NCBI GenBank assembly: GCA_963819735.1
Contig: CAWFXC010000001.1
Coordinates: forward strand, 1,984,001 to 2,048,000
DNA: 64,000 nucleotides
Source: CAWFXC01 sp963819735
GTDB lineage: Bacteria; Actinomycetota; Acidimicrobiia; IMCC26256; DASPTH01
Direction of reading: 5' to 3'
Of this stretch, positions 8,784-16,439 are shown piece after piece; the stretch's first letter is position 1; every line of letters begins with the position of its first letter. The translations under genes and the position numbers were made by a program. The notes beneath the pieces are model-generated. The model made no database searches, was not told where the DNA came from, and saw only the letters and a list, made by a program, of their open reading frames with translations.

Positions 8784-9239
8784 TCAGCAGCAGTGGGTGG
8801 ACGATTGCGGCACGGCGCCGCAGCACGGCGAGTCGTCGCCCGGGGTCACCGTCCGCAGCTCACCGGGCTCAGTCTCGATGTCGCCGAGCACGGTGTAGAT
8901 CTCCCAGGGCTCACGATCGGGTCCGTCGACCCACACCTTGTCCTGCACCGCGTAGCAGCACGGCACTCCGTCCTCGACCGCGGTGGCGAGGCCCCGGGCC
9001 GCGAGGCGGGTGTGTGCGTTGGTCACCTCGCTCGTGGTCGCGACCTCGACGCCCAGGTGGTTGAGCGTGCCCGGTTCGCCGTGACCCTCGATGAGCACGA
9101 GCTTCAGGGGCGGTTCGACGACCGCGAAGTTGGCGTACCCGCGGCGGACCTTCGCCGGCCTCGTGGCGAACAGCTTCGAGTAGAAGGCGACGGCCTCGTC
9201 GAGGTTCGAGACGTTCAACGCGAGTTGGATCCGGTTCAT
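8784..9239 (-). CDS. arsI: ArsI-type C-As lyase (glyoxalase/VOC fold)
   Basis: ArsI cleaves the carbon-arsenic bond of trivalent methylarsenicals using a ferrous centre. The 151-residue protein opens MNRIQLALNVSNLDEAVAFY and carries the expected metal ligands Gln5, His61 and Glu113 and the vicinal Cys94-Cys95 pair in CCYAVQDKVWV that binds the arsenical. The C-terminus has two more CC pairs. The start at 9239 is chosen over 9245 because GGAG lies six bases upstream of it. It is the first gene of arsI-channel-arsC, divergent from arsR. The CadI name is also used for such proteins; motif agreement with ArsI is strong. Confidence 0.83.
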   Translation of the reverse strand: MNRIQLALNVSNLDEAVAFYSKLFATRPAKVRRGYANFAVVEPPLKLVLIEGHGEPGTLNHLGVEVATTSEVTNAHTRLAARGLATAVEDGVPCCYAVQDKVWVDGPDREPWEIYTVLGDIETEPGELRTVTPGDDSPCCGAVPQSSTHCC

Positions 9240-9272
9240 GGCCATCTCCGGTACGGTGCGCGGGCGGTCAGG

Positions 9273-9342
9273 TAGATTCGCACGTGTCGATGTATCGATC
9301 ATCGCAGATGTATCGACAGCCGTCAATGTGTCGGGCCGTCTC
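9273..9342 (+). promoter_or_regulatory. ars operator: three 18-bp direct repeats after a -10 box
   Basis: GATGTATCGA occurs at 9289-9298 and again at 9307-9316, with a degenerate copy AATGTGTCGG at 9325-9334, an exact 18-bp period. The first copy sits in the near-palindrome TCGATGTATCGA. A -10-like TAGATT (9273-9278) precedes them. The array lies between divergent arsI and arsR, upstream of the arsR start chosen here, as expected for autorepression by an ArsR dimer. Confidence 0.65.
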
Positions 9343-9364
9343 CAGCCCGGCGGAGGTGTCGCCG

Positions 9365-9727
9365 GTGCCCAAGCGATCACTTACTCTCACCCCGGCCGAA
9401 ACCGAGAGCAACGAATCGGTCTGTTGCCCGTCGGTGGTGGCCGAGCCACTGGCCGAGCGCGACGCGGAAGACCTGGCCACCGTCTTTGCGGCTCTCGCCG
9501 ATCCGGTGCGGCTCCGACTCCTGAGCATGGTGGCCGACGCCGGTGAGGTCTGTTCGTGCGATCTGCTCGCGCCGCTCGGGAAGGCGCAACCCACGATCTC
9601 GCACCACACCAAGGTGCTCGCCGACGCCGGATTGATCACCGGCGAGAAGCGGGGTCGGTGGGTGTGGTGGCGCGTCGTACCGGAGCGGCTCGCGTCGGTG
9701 CGCGACTCGCTCTCGAGCGGCTCGTAA
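9365..9727 (+). CDS. arsR: ArsR-family arsenite-responsive repressor
   Basis: A 120-residue winged-helix repressor that would release DNA on binding arsenite. I place the start at GTG 9365 because GGAGG lies eight bases upstream (9352-9356). A longer frame from 9284 would merely translate the 18-bp operator repeats. Cys20-Cys21 near the N-terminus and Cys63/Cys65 in EVCSCDLL resemble the three-cysteine As(III) site of Corynebacterium ArsR. The recognition helix is in QPTISHHTKVLADAGLI. Divergent from arsI-channel-arsC, which it presumably controls. Confidence 0.87.
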   Translation: MPKRSLTLTPAETESNESVCCPSVVAEPLAERDAEDLATVFAALADPVRLRLLSMVADAGEVCSCDLLAPLGKAQPTISHHTKVLADAGLITGEKRGRWVWWRVVPERLASVRDSLSSGS

Positions 9728-9794
9728 CTCGTCGCGGGCGAGAGGGGAGCAGGCGGAGCAGGCGAGACCGGCGACGAACTGGCTACGAGACCGG

Positions 9795-10253
9795 CTATGA
9801 CACCTTGGTCAGCGCGTCCTCGTACTCGGCCTTGGCGCGCGGCGTGCCCAGGTTGGGCGACGAGAACGTGGAGCTGATCACGCCGTCCTTGTCGAGCACG
9901 AACGTGGCCCGATTGGCGCAGCCGAGCTCGTCGTTGAACACGCCGTAGGCCTTGGCGACGGCGCCGTGCGGCCAGAAGTCGCTCAGCACGGGGAAGGTGA
10001 ACCCTTGCTGCTCGGCCCAGATGCGCTGCGCGTGGCGGGTGTCGCAGGAGATCGCGAGCACCTGCGCACCGGCGTGCTCGAACGCGCCCGGGTCGTCGCG
10101 GATCTCGCAGAGCTCGCCTTCGCACACGCCGGTGAACGTGAACGGGTAGAACACGATCACGACCGGCTTGCCCCGCAGCGCCGACAACGTCACGTCGTCG
10201 CCCTTCTGGTCCTTGAGCGTGAAATCGGGCGCGGGGTCGCCTACTACCGGCAT
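9795..10253 (-). CDS. ahpE: AhpE-like peroxiredoxin
   Basis: Reduces hydroperoxides through a reactive cysteine. The 152-residue thioredoxin-fold protein has the peroxidatic motif PFTFTGVCEGELC (Cys44, with Cys49 nearby) and the downstream SDFWPHGAVAKAYGVF block typical of AhpE/AhpC-TSA one-cysteine enzymes. It converges with arsR over 67 bp and appears monocistronic. Physical linkage to ars genes may be chance, although arsenite causes oxidative stress. Confidence 0.85.
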   Translation of the reverse strand: MPVVGDPAPDFTLKDQKGDDVTLSALRGKPVVIVFYPFTFTGVCEGELCEIRDDPGAFEHAGAQVLAISCDTRHAQRIWAEQQGFTFPVLSDFWPHGAVAKAYGVFNDELGCANRATFVLDKDGVISSTFSSPNLGTPRAKAEYEDALTKVS

Positions 10254-10309
10254 GCTGTCTCCTCGGTCGGGCTTCGGAGACTACCTGCAGGGGTCGACTC
10301 CGGCTCAGG

Positions 10310-10705
10310 TCAGCTCGGGAGACGGGCCTCGAGTGCGTCCTCGATCGCGGCGTGCAGCGCCGGAATGTCGTCGGTCAGCTTGGCGAAGTCGGCGCCGAAC
10401 ATCGCGAACAGCGTGGTCGGCGCGGTCGCGGTGACGGTCGCGGTTCGCCGACTGGTGCGGAAGATCGCGGCTTCGCCGAAGAAGTCACCGGGGCCGAACT
10501 CGGCCAGGATCTCGCCCGCCCGGGTCACCTCGGCGGAGCCCTCGGCGATCACGAAGAAGAAGTAGCCCGCGCCACCCTCCGAGCTGAGGTGGGCGCCCGC
10601 GTCGACGTGACGGGTTTCCAGGTGGGACGCCACCGCGGCGCGCTGCTCGTCGGTCAGCGGCGCGAAGAGTGGGATCTCGCGGAGGAGGTTGGGTTCGACG
10701 GCCAC
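10310..10705 (-). CDS. cyclic-nucleotide-binding-domain protein
   Basis: A 131-residue single-domain protein with the cNMP-binding beta-roll: IPLFAPLTDEQRAAV, then the phosphate-binding cassette FGPGDFFGEAAIFRTSRRTATV. The canonical cassette is GE(T/A)A..RR-A, so nucleotide binding is plausible. No DNA-binding or channel domain is attached; such stand-alone domains usually act with a partner. I chose GTG 10705, preceded by GGGAG seven bases upstream, over a GTG 24 codons earlier that lacks a ribosome site. Ligand and partner are unknown. Confidence 0.7.
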   Translation of the reverse strand: MAVEPNLLREIPLFAPLTDEQRAAVASHLETRHVDAGAHLSSEGGAGYFFFVIAEGSAEVTRAGEILAEFGPGDFFGEAAIFRTSRRTATVTATAPTTLFAMFGADFAKLTDDIPALHAAIEDALEARLPS

Positions 10706-10871
10706 GGGCGCGCTCCCTGCTGATGCCCGGCCGGGTCGGGCCACGACCGGATTGCGCACGGGATCGTATTTCCGCACATCGCGTCGTCGCCCGTTTCGCC
10801 CGGCCCCGGCGCCAACATGTCACCCAGGCTTCCCCTGTCGTTCACCTGCGCGTACGGCCCGGGACCGAGCG

Positions 10872-11639
10872 TCAGGCCAGCTCCGCGGCGACGGCCGCCG
10901 CGGCACCGGTGATCGGTGCGCGCACGATGCTCATCAAGGGGGTGACCGAAACGTACCCGGCGCGGATCATCGCCACGTCGGTGCCGGGAGCAGGATCGGC
11001 GACCCCGGCGATCTCGAGCTTGAGGTCTCCGCCGGTCACTTCCGCCGAGGCCACCCAGACCTCGCCGTGTGGTGCGAGCTCGGCTTCGCGCACGCCGAGG
11101 ATCTCCGCGCGCGGTCGGTTGGGCACGTTGATGTTGAGCACGCGGGGGCCGCCATCGGGCTTCGACGCCCACTCGACCGCGGCCGCGGCGTAGGTCGCGG
11201 CGACGTCCCAGTGGTAGTCGCGGTCCTCGCTCCATTCCAGGCTCACGGCCACGCCCGGGATCCCGTACCCGGCGCCGGTGAGGGTCGCACCCACCGTCCC
11301 GGAGTGCAACACGAGGTGACCGGTGTTGGCACCGGGATTGATCCCGGACACGATGAGATCGGGGAGCTCGTCGAACGCGCCCAGGCACGCCGCGAGCACC
11401 GCAGTGGCGGGGGGCGCGTCGATCGCGTGGACGGGGAGGTCGGGCAGCTCGGGCCAGGTGCGACGCGCCACGGGGGGCGGCCCGGCGCCGTAGAGCCGTC
11501 CGATCGATGCCCCGGCACCGCTGCGGTCGTCGACCGGTGCGACCACGATGACGTCGTGGCCGTCGGCGACCAGGGCGGCAGCGAGCGCATAGATGCCGGG
11601 CGATTCGACGCCGTCGTCGTTCGTCACCAGGATTCGCAC
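10872..11639 (-). CDS. surE: SurE survival protein, 5'/3'-nucleotidase
   Basis: SurE is a metal-dependent phosphatase acting on nucleoside monophosphates and short polyphosphate. The 255-residue protein starts MRILVTNDDG, where Asp8-Asp9 are metal ligands, and has the SGINPGANTG and LHSGTVGAT active-site segments. Length matches the family. Neighbouring phosphate and polyphosphate genes are in keeping with the activity, but it appears separately transcribed (84 bp from the SixA gene). Confidence 0.9.
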   Translation of the reverse strand: MRILVTNDDGVESPGIYALAAALVADGHDVIVVAPVDDRSGAGASIGRLYGAGPPPVARRTWPELPDLPVHAIDAPPATAVLAACLGAFDELPDLIVSGINPGANTGHLVLHSGTVGATLTGAGYGIPGVAVSLEWSEDRDYHWDVAATYAAAAVEWASKPDGGPRVLNINVPNRPRAEILGVREAELAPHGEVWVASAEVTGGDLKLEIAGVADPAPGTDVAMIRAGYVSVTPLMSIVRAPITGAAAAVAAELA

Positions 11640-11723
11640 GGATCCACGGTAGCGGTGAGGCGGTGCCCGGCTCTGGCCCGGGAGTGGCCGAGTGGTGAAC
11701 GACCGGTGAAGGTTGTGGGGCTC

Positions 11724-12185
11724 TCAGCCGGCGGGCGGCGGGACGTAGCGCGCGGCCCGCACCTGACCGTCGATCACGTCGAGCTCCCAGGTGGATCCTT
11801 TCTCCAGCCGGTGGCTGTCGAGGGGGACACCGTGACGCGCGTAGTGGTCGAGCAGGTTGCTCAGCACGTCGCCGTGCGTGCAGAGGACGACGTCCTGGTC
11901 GAGCAACTTCTCCACGACGAGCAGGGAGTCGGTGAGCGATGCGCCCTCCGCGAGCGCGTCGGAGAGCTCGACGCCGACGCCGATCCGATCGGCCAGCGGT
12001 TCGACGGTCTGGCGGCAACGCACGAAGGGGCTCGACACGATGCGGGTGATCCCGGACGCCGAGAGGTTGTCGGCGACTGCGAGCGCCTGGACGCGACCCG
12101 GCTTCGACAGTGGCCGGAGGTGGTCGGCCTTGCTCCAGCGCTGTCGGGATCCCGCCTTGGCGTGCCGCACGAGGGCGATCGTCAC
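11724..12185 (-). CDS. sixA: SixA-like histidine phosphatase, partner of the Nudix gene
   Basis: A 153-residue RHG-type phosphatase with LVRHAKAG (catalytic His8) and the second histidine in LCTHGDV (His104). Its GTG start at 12185 overlaps the Nudix stop by four bases. In Mycobacterium tuberculosis, MutT1 is a single protein with a Nudix domain followed by this kind of phosphatase domain, and it lies next to ppk. Here the two halves are separate, coupled genes, so they may act together in hydrolysing oxidised or diadenosine nucleotides. Confidence 0.78.
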   Translation of the reverse strand: MTIALVRHAKAGSRQRWSKADHLRPLSKPGRVQALAVADNLSASGITRIVSSPFVRCRQTVEPLADRIGVGVELSDALAEGASLTDSLLVVEKLLDQDVVLCTHGDVLSNLLDHYARHGVPLDSHRLEKGSTWELDVIDGQVRAARYVPPPAG

Positions 12186-12595
12186 GATTCGAGCTCCGGC
12201 AGCTTGCGCAGCAGCTCACGGTCGTGGTCGTAGCTCAAGAGCCGATCCGCTTCCGTCCGCGAGCACCACTGCACCTGATCGACCTCGTCGTTGGCACTGA
12301 ACTCGAACGTGCTCGTCGTCGGCTCCATCAGCCAGTAGCGCACGAGTTTCGACCGGCCCTTCGCATCCCGGTAGCGGGTCTCGCCCGCCGGGCTACCGAG
12401 GCGACAGCGTAGGCCCGTTTCCTCTTCGACCTCGCGCAGCGCGGTCTGCTTGGGGCTCTCACCGTCGTCGGCCTTGCCTTTCGGCAGGCTCCAGTCGTCG
12501 TAGCGGGGTCGGTGGACGAGGAGGAGCAACCAGTTGCCGTCGGGGTCGCGACGATGGACGACCCCGCCCGCGGCGCGGATCTCGGGCGACTTCAC
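12182..12595 (-). CDS. Nudix hydrolase (MutT1 N-terminal half-like)
   Basis: A 137-residue Nudix protein with a complete Nudix box at residues 40-62 (G-x5-E-x7-REVEEETG). The GTG start at 12595 overlaps the CYTH-CHAD stop by four bases, and its stop overlaps the SixA start by four, forming a tight run ppk, CYTH-CHAD, Nudix, SixA. Likely substrates are 8-oxo-dGTP or dinucleoside polyphosphates, by analogy with mycobacterial MutT1. Substrate cannot be read from sequence. Confidence 0.83.
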   Translation of the reverse strand: MKSPEIRAAGGVVHRRDPDGNWLLLLVHRPRYDDWSLPKGKADDGESPKQTALREVEEETGLRCRLGSPAGETRYRDAKGRSKLVRYWLMEPTTSTFEFSANDEVDQVQWCSRTEADRLLSYDHDRELLRKLPELES

Positions 12596-14079
12596 AACCA
12601 GTCGCGCAGACGCTTGTTGCTCGCGATTTCCCACGCTTCCGGCCACTCGGCGCGGGAGGCTTCCGCGGCGACGGTCTCGATCCCGGCGAGCTCGCCGGCC
12701 ACGTACGCCGCTTCGACGCGTCCGCCGCCCTCGGTGGCGTGAGCGCGCAACCATTGCCCGGCGACGACCGCGTCCTGGTGTTCGCCGAGGACCTCCTGGA
12801 GCCCGGCGACCGCCTTGGCGAACGCCCTGGCCGGCTTCCCGATCGCGGGGGCGACCGCTTCGGCCGCGTACCGGCAGCGCTTGGCCCGGATGCGCACCGC
12901 GTGCAGCGCTTCGTCGGGAGGATCGTCGCCCAGTGCGCGCACCTCGTCGCGCAGCTTGCGCCACGGTGGGCGCACGAGATCGCCGAGCTCGACGTCGAGA
13001 TCGAGGGACGTCGACGACGGCGGGATGACGTGGGTGGCCGTCACGAGGGTGTCGAGCAGGACGAGGTACCGGTCGGAGCGCATCGCGGCGAGGAGCTCCT
13101 CGCGTCCGCGCGCGCGGGTTTCGCGCAGCCCCTCGAGGAGCAACTTGCCGGCATCGACGTCGGACGCCGGAAGGGACGCCATGCGGCTGTCGAGCCGCTC
13201 GAGCAGGACGTCGGCATCGCGGACCGCGCCGAGCAGCGCGCCCATCCACTTGAGCTCCTCGCGCAGCGCGTTGTTCCACACCGGATCGACGACGGAGTCG
13301 AACGTACGGAGATCGGAACGGATGCGGCGCGTGGCGACCCGTGCCTGATGGACGTCTTCGGCATCGACGCCGGTGCGGACTCCGGGATCGTGCGCGATGA
13401 GACGCGCGGTGGACGACGCGATCGCGGCGCGCAGCACCTCGAGCGGCGTGGACGCGAAGTCGAGTGGCGCGGGGGGTGCGAGATCGGGCGGATCGAGCGC
13501 GCGGGGGCCGAGGGCCCGCACGATCTTGGGCACGAGGTCGGGGCGCCCGGCGCCCGTGGCCTGCAGACTGTTCTCCAACGAGTCGACGATCGCGGCGGAT
13601 GCGGCTTCGGCGAACTCCACCTCGAGCTCGCGGAAGCGCGCGGTGAGGCGGGCCCCGTCGAGCACCGAGACCTCGTCGTCGACGATCTCGGCGAGCTGCT
13701 CGCCACCGGGATCGCGGACGATGGTCTTGTGGCGCACCGTGTTGAGCTGGCCGACCTGCGCGAGCGGCTCGCGCCGGATGAGCGCGTGGACGAGATCGAC
13801 GGCGGCCACCGGCGGCTCCCCGGCGTCGCCGTCAACCAGGAGCTCGAGGCGGGTGAGCATCTCCTCCCGCGACACCGGCAACTTGACCATCCAACCTTCG
13901 TCGTTGCGGTACCGCAGGCTGGCGCCGGCCCGGGCGAGCCGCAGATCGCGCGTATCGAAGTAGCTGGCCTGGAGCCGGATCGTGACCGCGGGGTCGGGGA
14001 CGATGCCGGCGGCGACGTGCCCGAGGTCGGGCATCCGGAACGTCGGCCCGGGCGTGAACTTGAGCTCCCGCTCCTTCAT
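12592..14079 (-). CDS. CYTH-CHAD domain protein, probable polyphosphate-associated
   Basis: The N-terminal half is a CYTH triphosphate-tunnel domain (ExExK motif in MKERELKF, then YFDTRDLRLARAGASLRYR); the C-terminal half is a CHAD helical bundle (VHQARVATRRIRSDLRTF and LHAVRIRAKRCRYAAEAV). CHAD domains bind polyphosphate; CYTH domains often hydrolyse triphosphate. Lying immediately downstream of ppk makes a polyphosphate role likely. I start it at ATG 14079 beside the ExExK motif; a GTG at 14109 would add ten residues encoded by 15-bp repeats. Neither start has a clear ribosome site. Confidence 0.82.
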   Translation of the reverse strand: MKERELKFTPGPTFRMPDLGHVAAGIVPDPAVTIRLQASYFDTRDLRLARAGASLRYRNDEGWMVKLPVSREEMLTRLELLVDGDAGEPPVAAVDLVHALIRREPLAQVGQLNTVRHKTIVRDPGGEQLAEIVDDEVSVLDGARLTARFRELEVEFAEAASAAIVDSLENSLQATGAGRPDLVPKIVRALGPRALDPPDLAPPAPLDFASTPLEVLRAAIASSTARLIAHDPGVRTGVDAEDVHQARVATRRIRSDLRTFDSVVDPVWNNALREELKWMGALLGAVRDADVLLERLDSRMASLPASDVDAGKLLLEGLRETRARGREELLAAMRSDRYLVLLDTLVTATHVIPPSSTSLDLDVELGDLVRPPWRKLRDEVRALGDDPPDEALHAVRIRAKRCRYAAEAVAPAIGKPARAFAKAVAGLQEVLGEHQDAVVAGQWLRAHATEGGGRVEAAYVAGELAGIETVAAEASRAEWPEAWEIASNKRLRDWL

Positions 14080-14080
14080 T

Positions 14081-14125
14081 ATTCGATCGGCCATGATTCG
14101 ATCGGGCACGACTCGACCGGGCGCA
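14081..14125. repeat. three tandem 15-bp repeats between ppk and CYTH-CHAD
   Basis: ATTCGATCGGCCATG (14081), ATTCGATCGGGCACG (14096) and a diverged ACTCGACCGGGCGCA (14111) follow each other directly. The unit is a multiple of three and carries potential start codons, so copy number changes would add or remove alternative in-frame starts for the CYTH-CHAD gene without shifting frame. Confidence 0.7.
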
Positions 14126-14134
14126 GGGCCGGAC

Positions 14135-16288
14135 TCAGGACGCGTGAGCCCGCGCGATCGCGAGCTCCTGGAGCGAGCGGTGGGTGGACACGCCCTTGGT
14201 GGTGGGGATCTTGTGCCAGGTTCCGTCGGCGGTGAGCTCCCACGAGAGCACGTCGTCGACGAGGTCGATCTCGATCATCTGCGCGAGGCGCGCCCGCAGC
14301 CGGGGATCGGTGACCGGGACGAGGGTCTCGACCCGGCGGTCGAGGTTCCGGGGCATCAGGTCGGCGGAACCGATCAGGTACTCGGCGGATTCCGGGTCGG
14401 CCCCGAACCGGTAGACCCGCGAGTGTTCGAGGAAGCGCCCGAGGATCGACCGCACGCGGATGCCCTCCGACAGGCCCTTGACCTGGGGCCGGAGGCAACA
14501 GATGCCGCGCACGATGAGGTCGATCTCGACGCCGCGCTGCGCGGCGTCGTAGAGCGAATCGATGAGGGCGGGATCGACGAGGCTGTTCATCTTGAAGATG
14601 ATCCGGCCCTCGGGGCCGAGCTCGGCCTGGCGCTCGATACGTTCGGCGATCGCGCGGCGCAGGTGCGAGGGCGCGACGACGAGCTTGCGGTACGTGCCCT
14701 GGTGGCTGTAGCCGGTGAGGTGGTTGAAGAGATCGGTGAGGTCGGCGCCGAGGTCGGGATCGGCCGAGAGGAGCCCGATGTCCTCGTAGAGCAGGGCCGT
14801 CTTGGGGTTGTAGTTGCCGGTCCCGACGTGGCAGTACCGGCGGATGCCGTCGGACTCCTGGCGCACCACGAGGAGGACCTTGGCGTGAGTCTTGAGGCCG
14901 ACCAGCCCGTAGACCACGTGCACGCCCGCCTCCTCCAGCACGCGGGCACGGGCGATATTGGCCTGTTCGTCGAAGCGGGCCTTGAGCTCCACCAGGGCGA
15001 CGACCTGCTTGCCCTGTTCGGCCGCCTTGATGAGGGAACGCACCAGCCCACTCTCGGGGCCGGCGGTGCGGTAGATCGTCTGTTTGATGGCCAGCACGTG
15101 CGGGTCGCCGGCGGCCTGCTCGACGAACTGTTCGACCGAGGTGGCGAACGAGTCGTAGGGGTGGTGCACGAGCACGTCGGTGGTCTTGAGCAGGCGGAAG
15201 AAGTCGGGGGGCGGGTCGGCCCCCTGGAGGAGCACCGGGGTCTGCGGTACCCACGCCTCGTCCTTGAGCTCGGGCCGGTCGAGGGCGTAGATCGACCAGA
15301 GCCCGCCGAGGTCGAGCGGGCCGTCGATCACGTTGACGTCGGCATCCGAGAGCTCGAGCTCACGGCACAGGAGCTCCAGAACCTCGCTGGTCATCCGGGT
15401 ATCGACCTCGAGGCGCACGACCCGGCCGAACTTGCTCCGGCGCCGCAGCACCGACTCGATCGCCTCGAGGAGGTCCTCGGCTTCGTCCTCGAGCTCGAAG
15501 TCGGCGTCGCGGGTGACGCGGAACGGGTGGTGGGCGAGGATCTCCATGCCGGGGAAGAGCGCGTCGAGCTTCGCCGCGATCAATTGCTCGAGCAGCACGA
15601 AGCGGCCTTCGTCGGGGAGTCCGACGAAGCGGGGGAGCAGCGGCGGCACCTTCACCCGCGCGAAGCGCTCGTCGCCGCTCGAGGGGTCGCGCACGGTGAC
15701 GGCGAGGTTCAGCGACAGGTTGGAGATGTAGGGGAACGGATGCGCGGGGTCGACGGCGAGCGGGGTGAGCACGGGGAAGATCAAGTCCCCGAACAGCTCG
15801 TCGAGGTGGGCGTGATCGGCGTCGGAGAGGCCGTCCCAGTCGACGAAGTTGATGCCTTCCGCTTCGAGCACGGGCGCGACTTCGGCCGCGAACACCGTGG
15901 CCGCGCGAGCCACCAGCTCGTCGACCCGGTCGCGGATGGCACGGAGCTGGTCGACGAGATCGCGGCCGTCGGCGGTGGTGGTGCGGAGTCCGGCGGCGAG
16001 CTGCTCCATCAGGCCCGAGACCCGCACCTCGAAGAACTCGTCGAGGTTCTGGCTGAAGATGGCGAGGAACTTCGCCCGCTCCAGCAGCGGGAGCTGACCG
16101 TCTTCGGCGAGGGCGAGGACACGGTCGTTGAAGTCGAGCCACGACAGCTCGCGGTTGAGGAAGCGCTCCGAGGGGTCGGCGAGTGGCGGACCGGGTCTGG
16201 ACTCGTTCCCGCCGGTGCCGGTGCCTTCGTTCGCGCCGGATTCGGCGCCGTCCGCGCCCGTTTCGATTACGACTTCCAGCCCGGCCAC
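14135..16288 (-). CDS. ppk: polyphosphate kinase 1
   Basis: PPK1 builds polyphosphate from ATP reversibly. The 717-residue protein has all four PPK1 regions: N-terminal RFLNRELSWLDFN, the HHPYDSFATSVEQF segment, and the two catalytic-histidine blocks LKTHAKVLLVVR and YCHVGTGNYNPKTA. Starts at GTG 16288; length is normal. It heads a minus-strand cluster with CYTH-CHAD, Nudix and SixA genes. ppk beside a mutT1-type gene is also seen in mycobacteria. Confidence 0.93.
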   Translation of the reverse strand: MAGLEVVIETGADGAESGANEGTGTGGNESRPGPPLADPSERFLNRELSWLDFNDRVLALAEDGQLPLLERAKFLAIFSQNLDEFFEVRVSGLMEQLAAGLRTTTADGRDLVDQLRAIRDRVDELVARAATVFAAEVAPVLEAEGINFVDWDGLSDADHAHLDELFGDLIFPVLTPLAVDPAHPFPYISNLSLNLAVTVRDPSSGDERFARVKVPPLLPRFVGLPDEGRFVLLEQLIAAKLDALFPGMEILAHHPFRVTRDADFELEDEAEDLLEAIESVLRRRSKFGRVVRLEVDTRMTSEVLELLCRELELSDADVNVIDGPLDLGGLWSIYALDRPELKDEAWVPQTPVLLQGADPPPDFFRLLKTTDVLVHHPYDSFATSVEQFVEQAAGDPHVLAIKQTIYRTAGPESGLVRSLIKAAEQGKQVVALVELKARFDEQANIARARVLEEAGVHVVYGLVGLKTHAKVLLVVRQESDGIRRYCHVGTGNYNPKTALLYEDIGLLSADPDLGADLTDLFNHLTGYSHQGTYRKLVVAPSHLRRAIAERIERQAELGPEGRIIFKMNSLVDPALIDSLYDAAQRGVEIDLIVRGICCLRPQVKGLSEGIRVRSILGRFLEHSRVYRFGADPESAEYLIGSADLMPRNLDRRVETLVPVTDPRLRARLAQMIEIDLVDDVLSWELTADGTWHKIPTTKGVSTHRSLQELAIARAHAS

Positions 16289-16439
16289 CGACGAATTGTA
16301 GTCCGTCGCCCACCGGCCGGGATCGGGTCGGGAGCAGGGAGGCGAGGGCTATCGTGAGCCCTCATGGTCGGTCGACAATGCTTCGCCGCCCCGCTCGACG
16401 ACTGCAGCGTCGCGACGTCGCCGGGACTCTGACCGGCCG

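Noticed and set aside
9284..9364. longer N-terminus for ArsR
   Set aside because: The extra residues are a translation of the 18-bp operator repeats; a ribosome site supports GTG 9365.
10689..12233. 514-codon plus-strand open frame over surE and sixA
   Set aside because: Antisense shadow; surE, sixA and the Nudix gene on the other strand carry clear catalytic motifs.
13982..16357. 791-codon plus-strand open frame
   Set aside because: It is exactly antisense to ppk and has an Arg/Val/Glu-biased composition typical of the shadow frame of a GC-rich gene; ppk has all family motifs.
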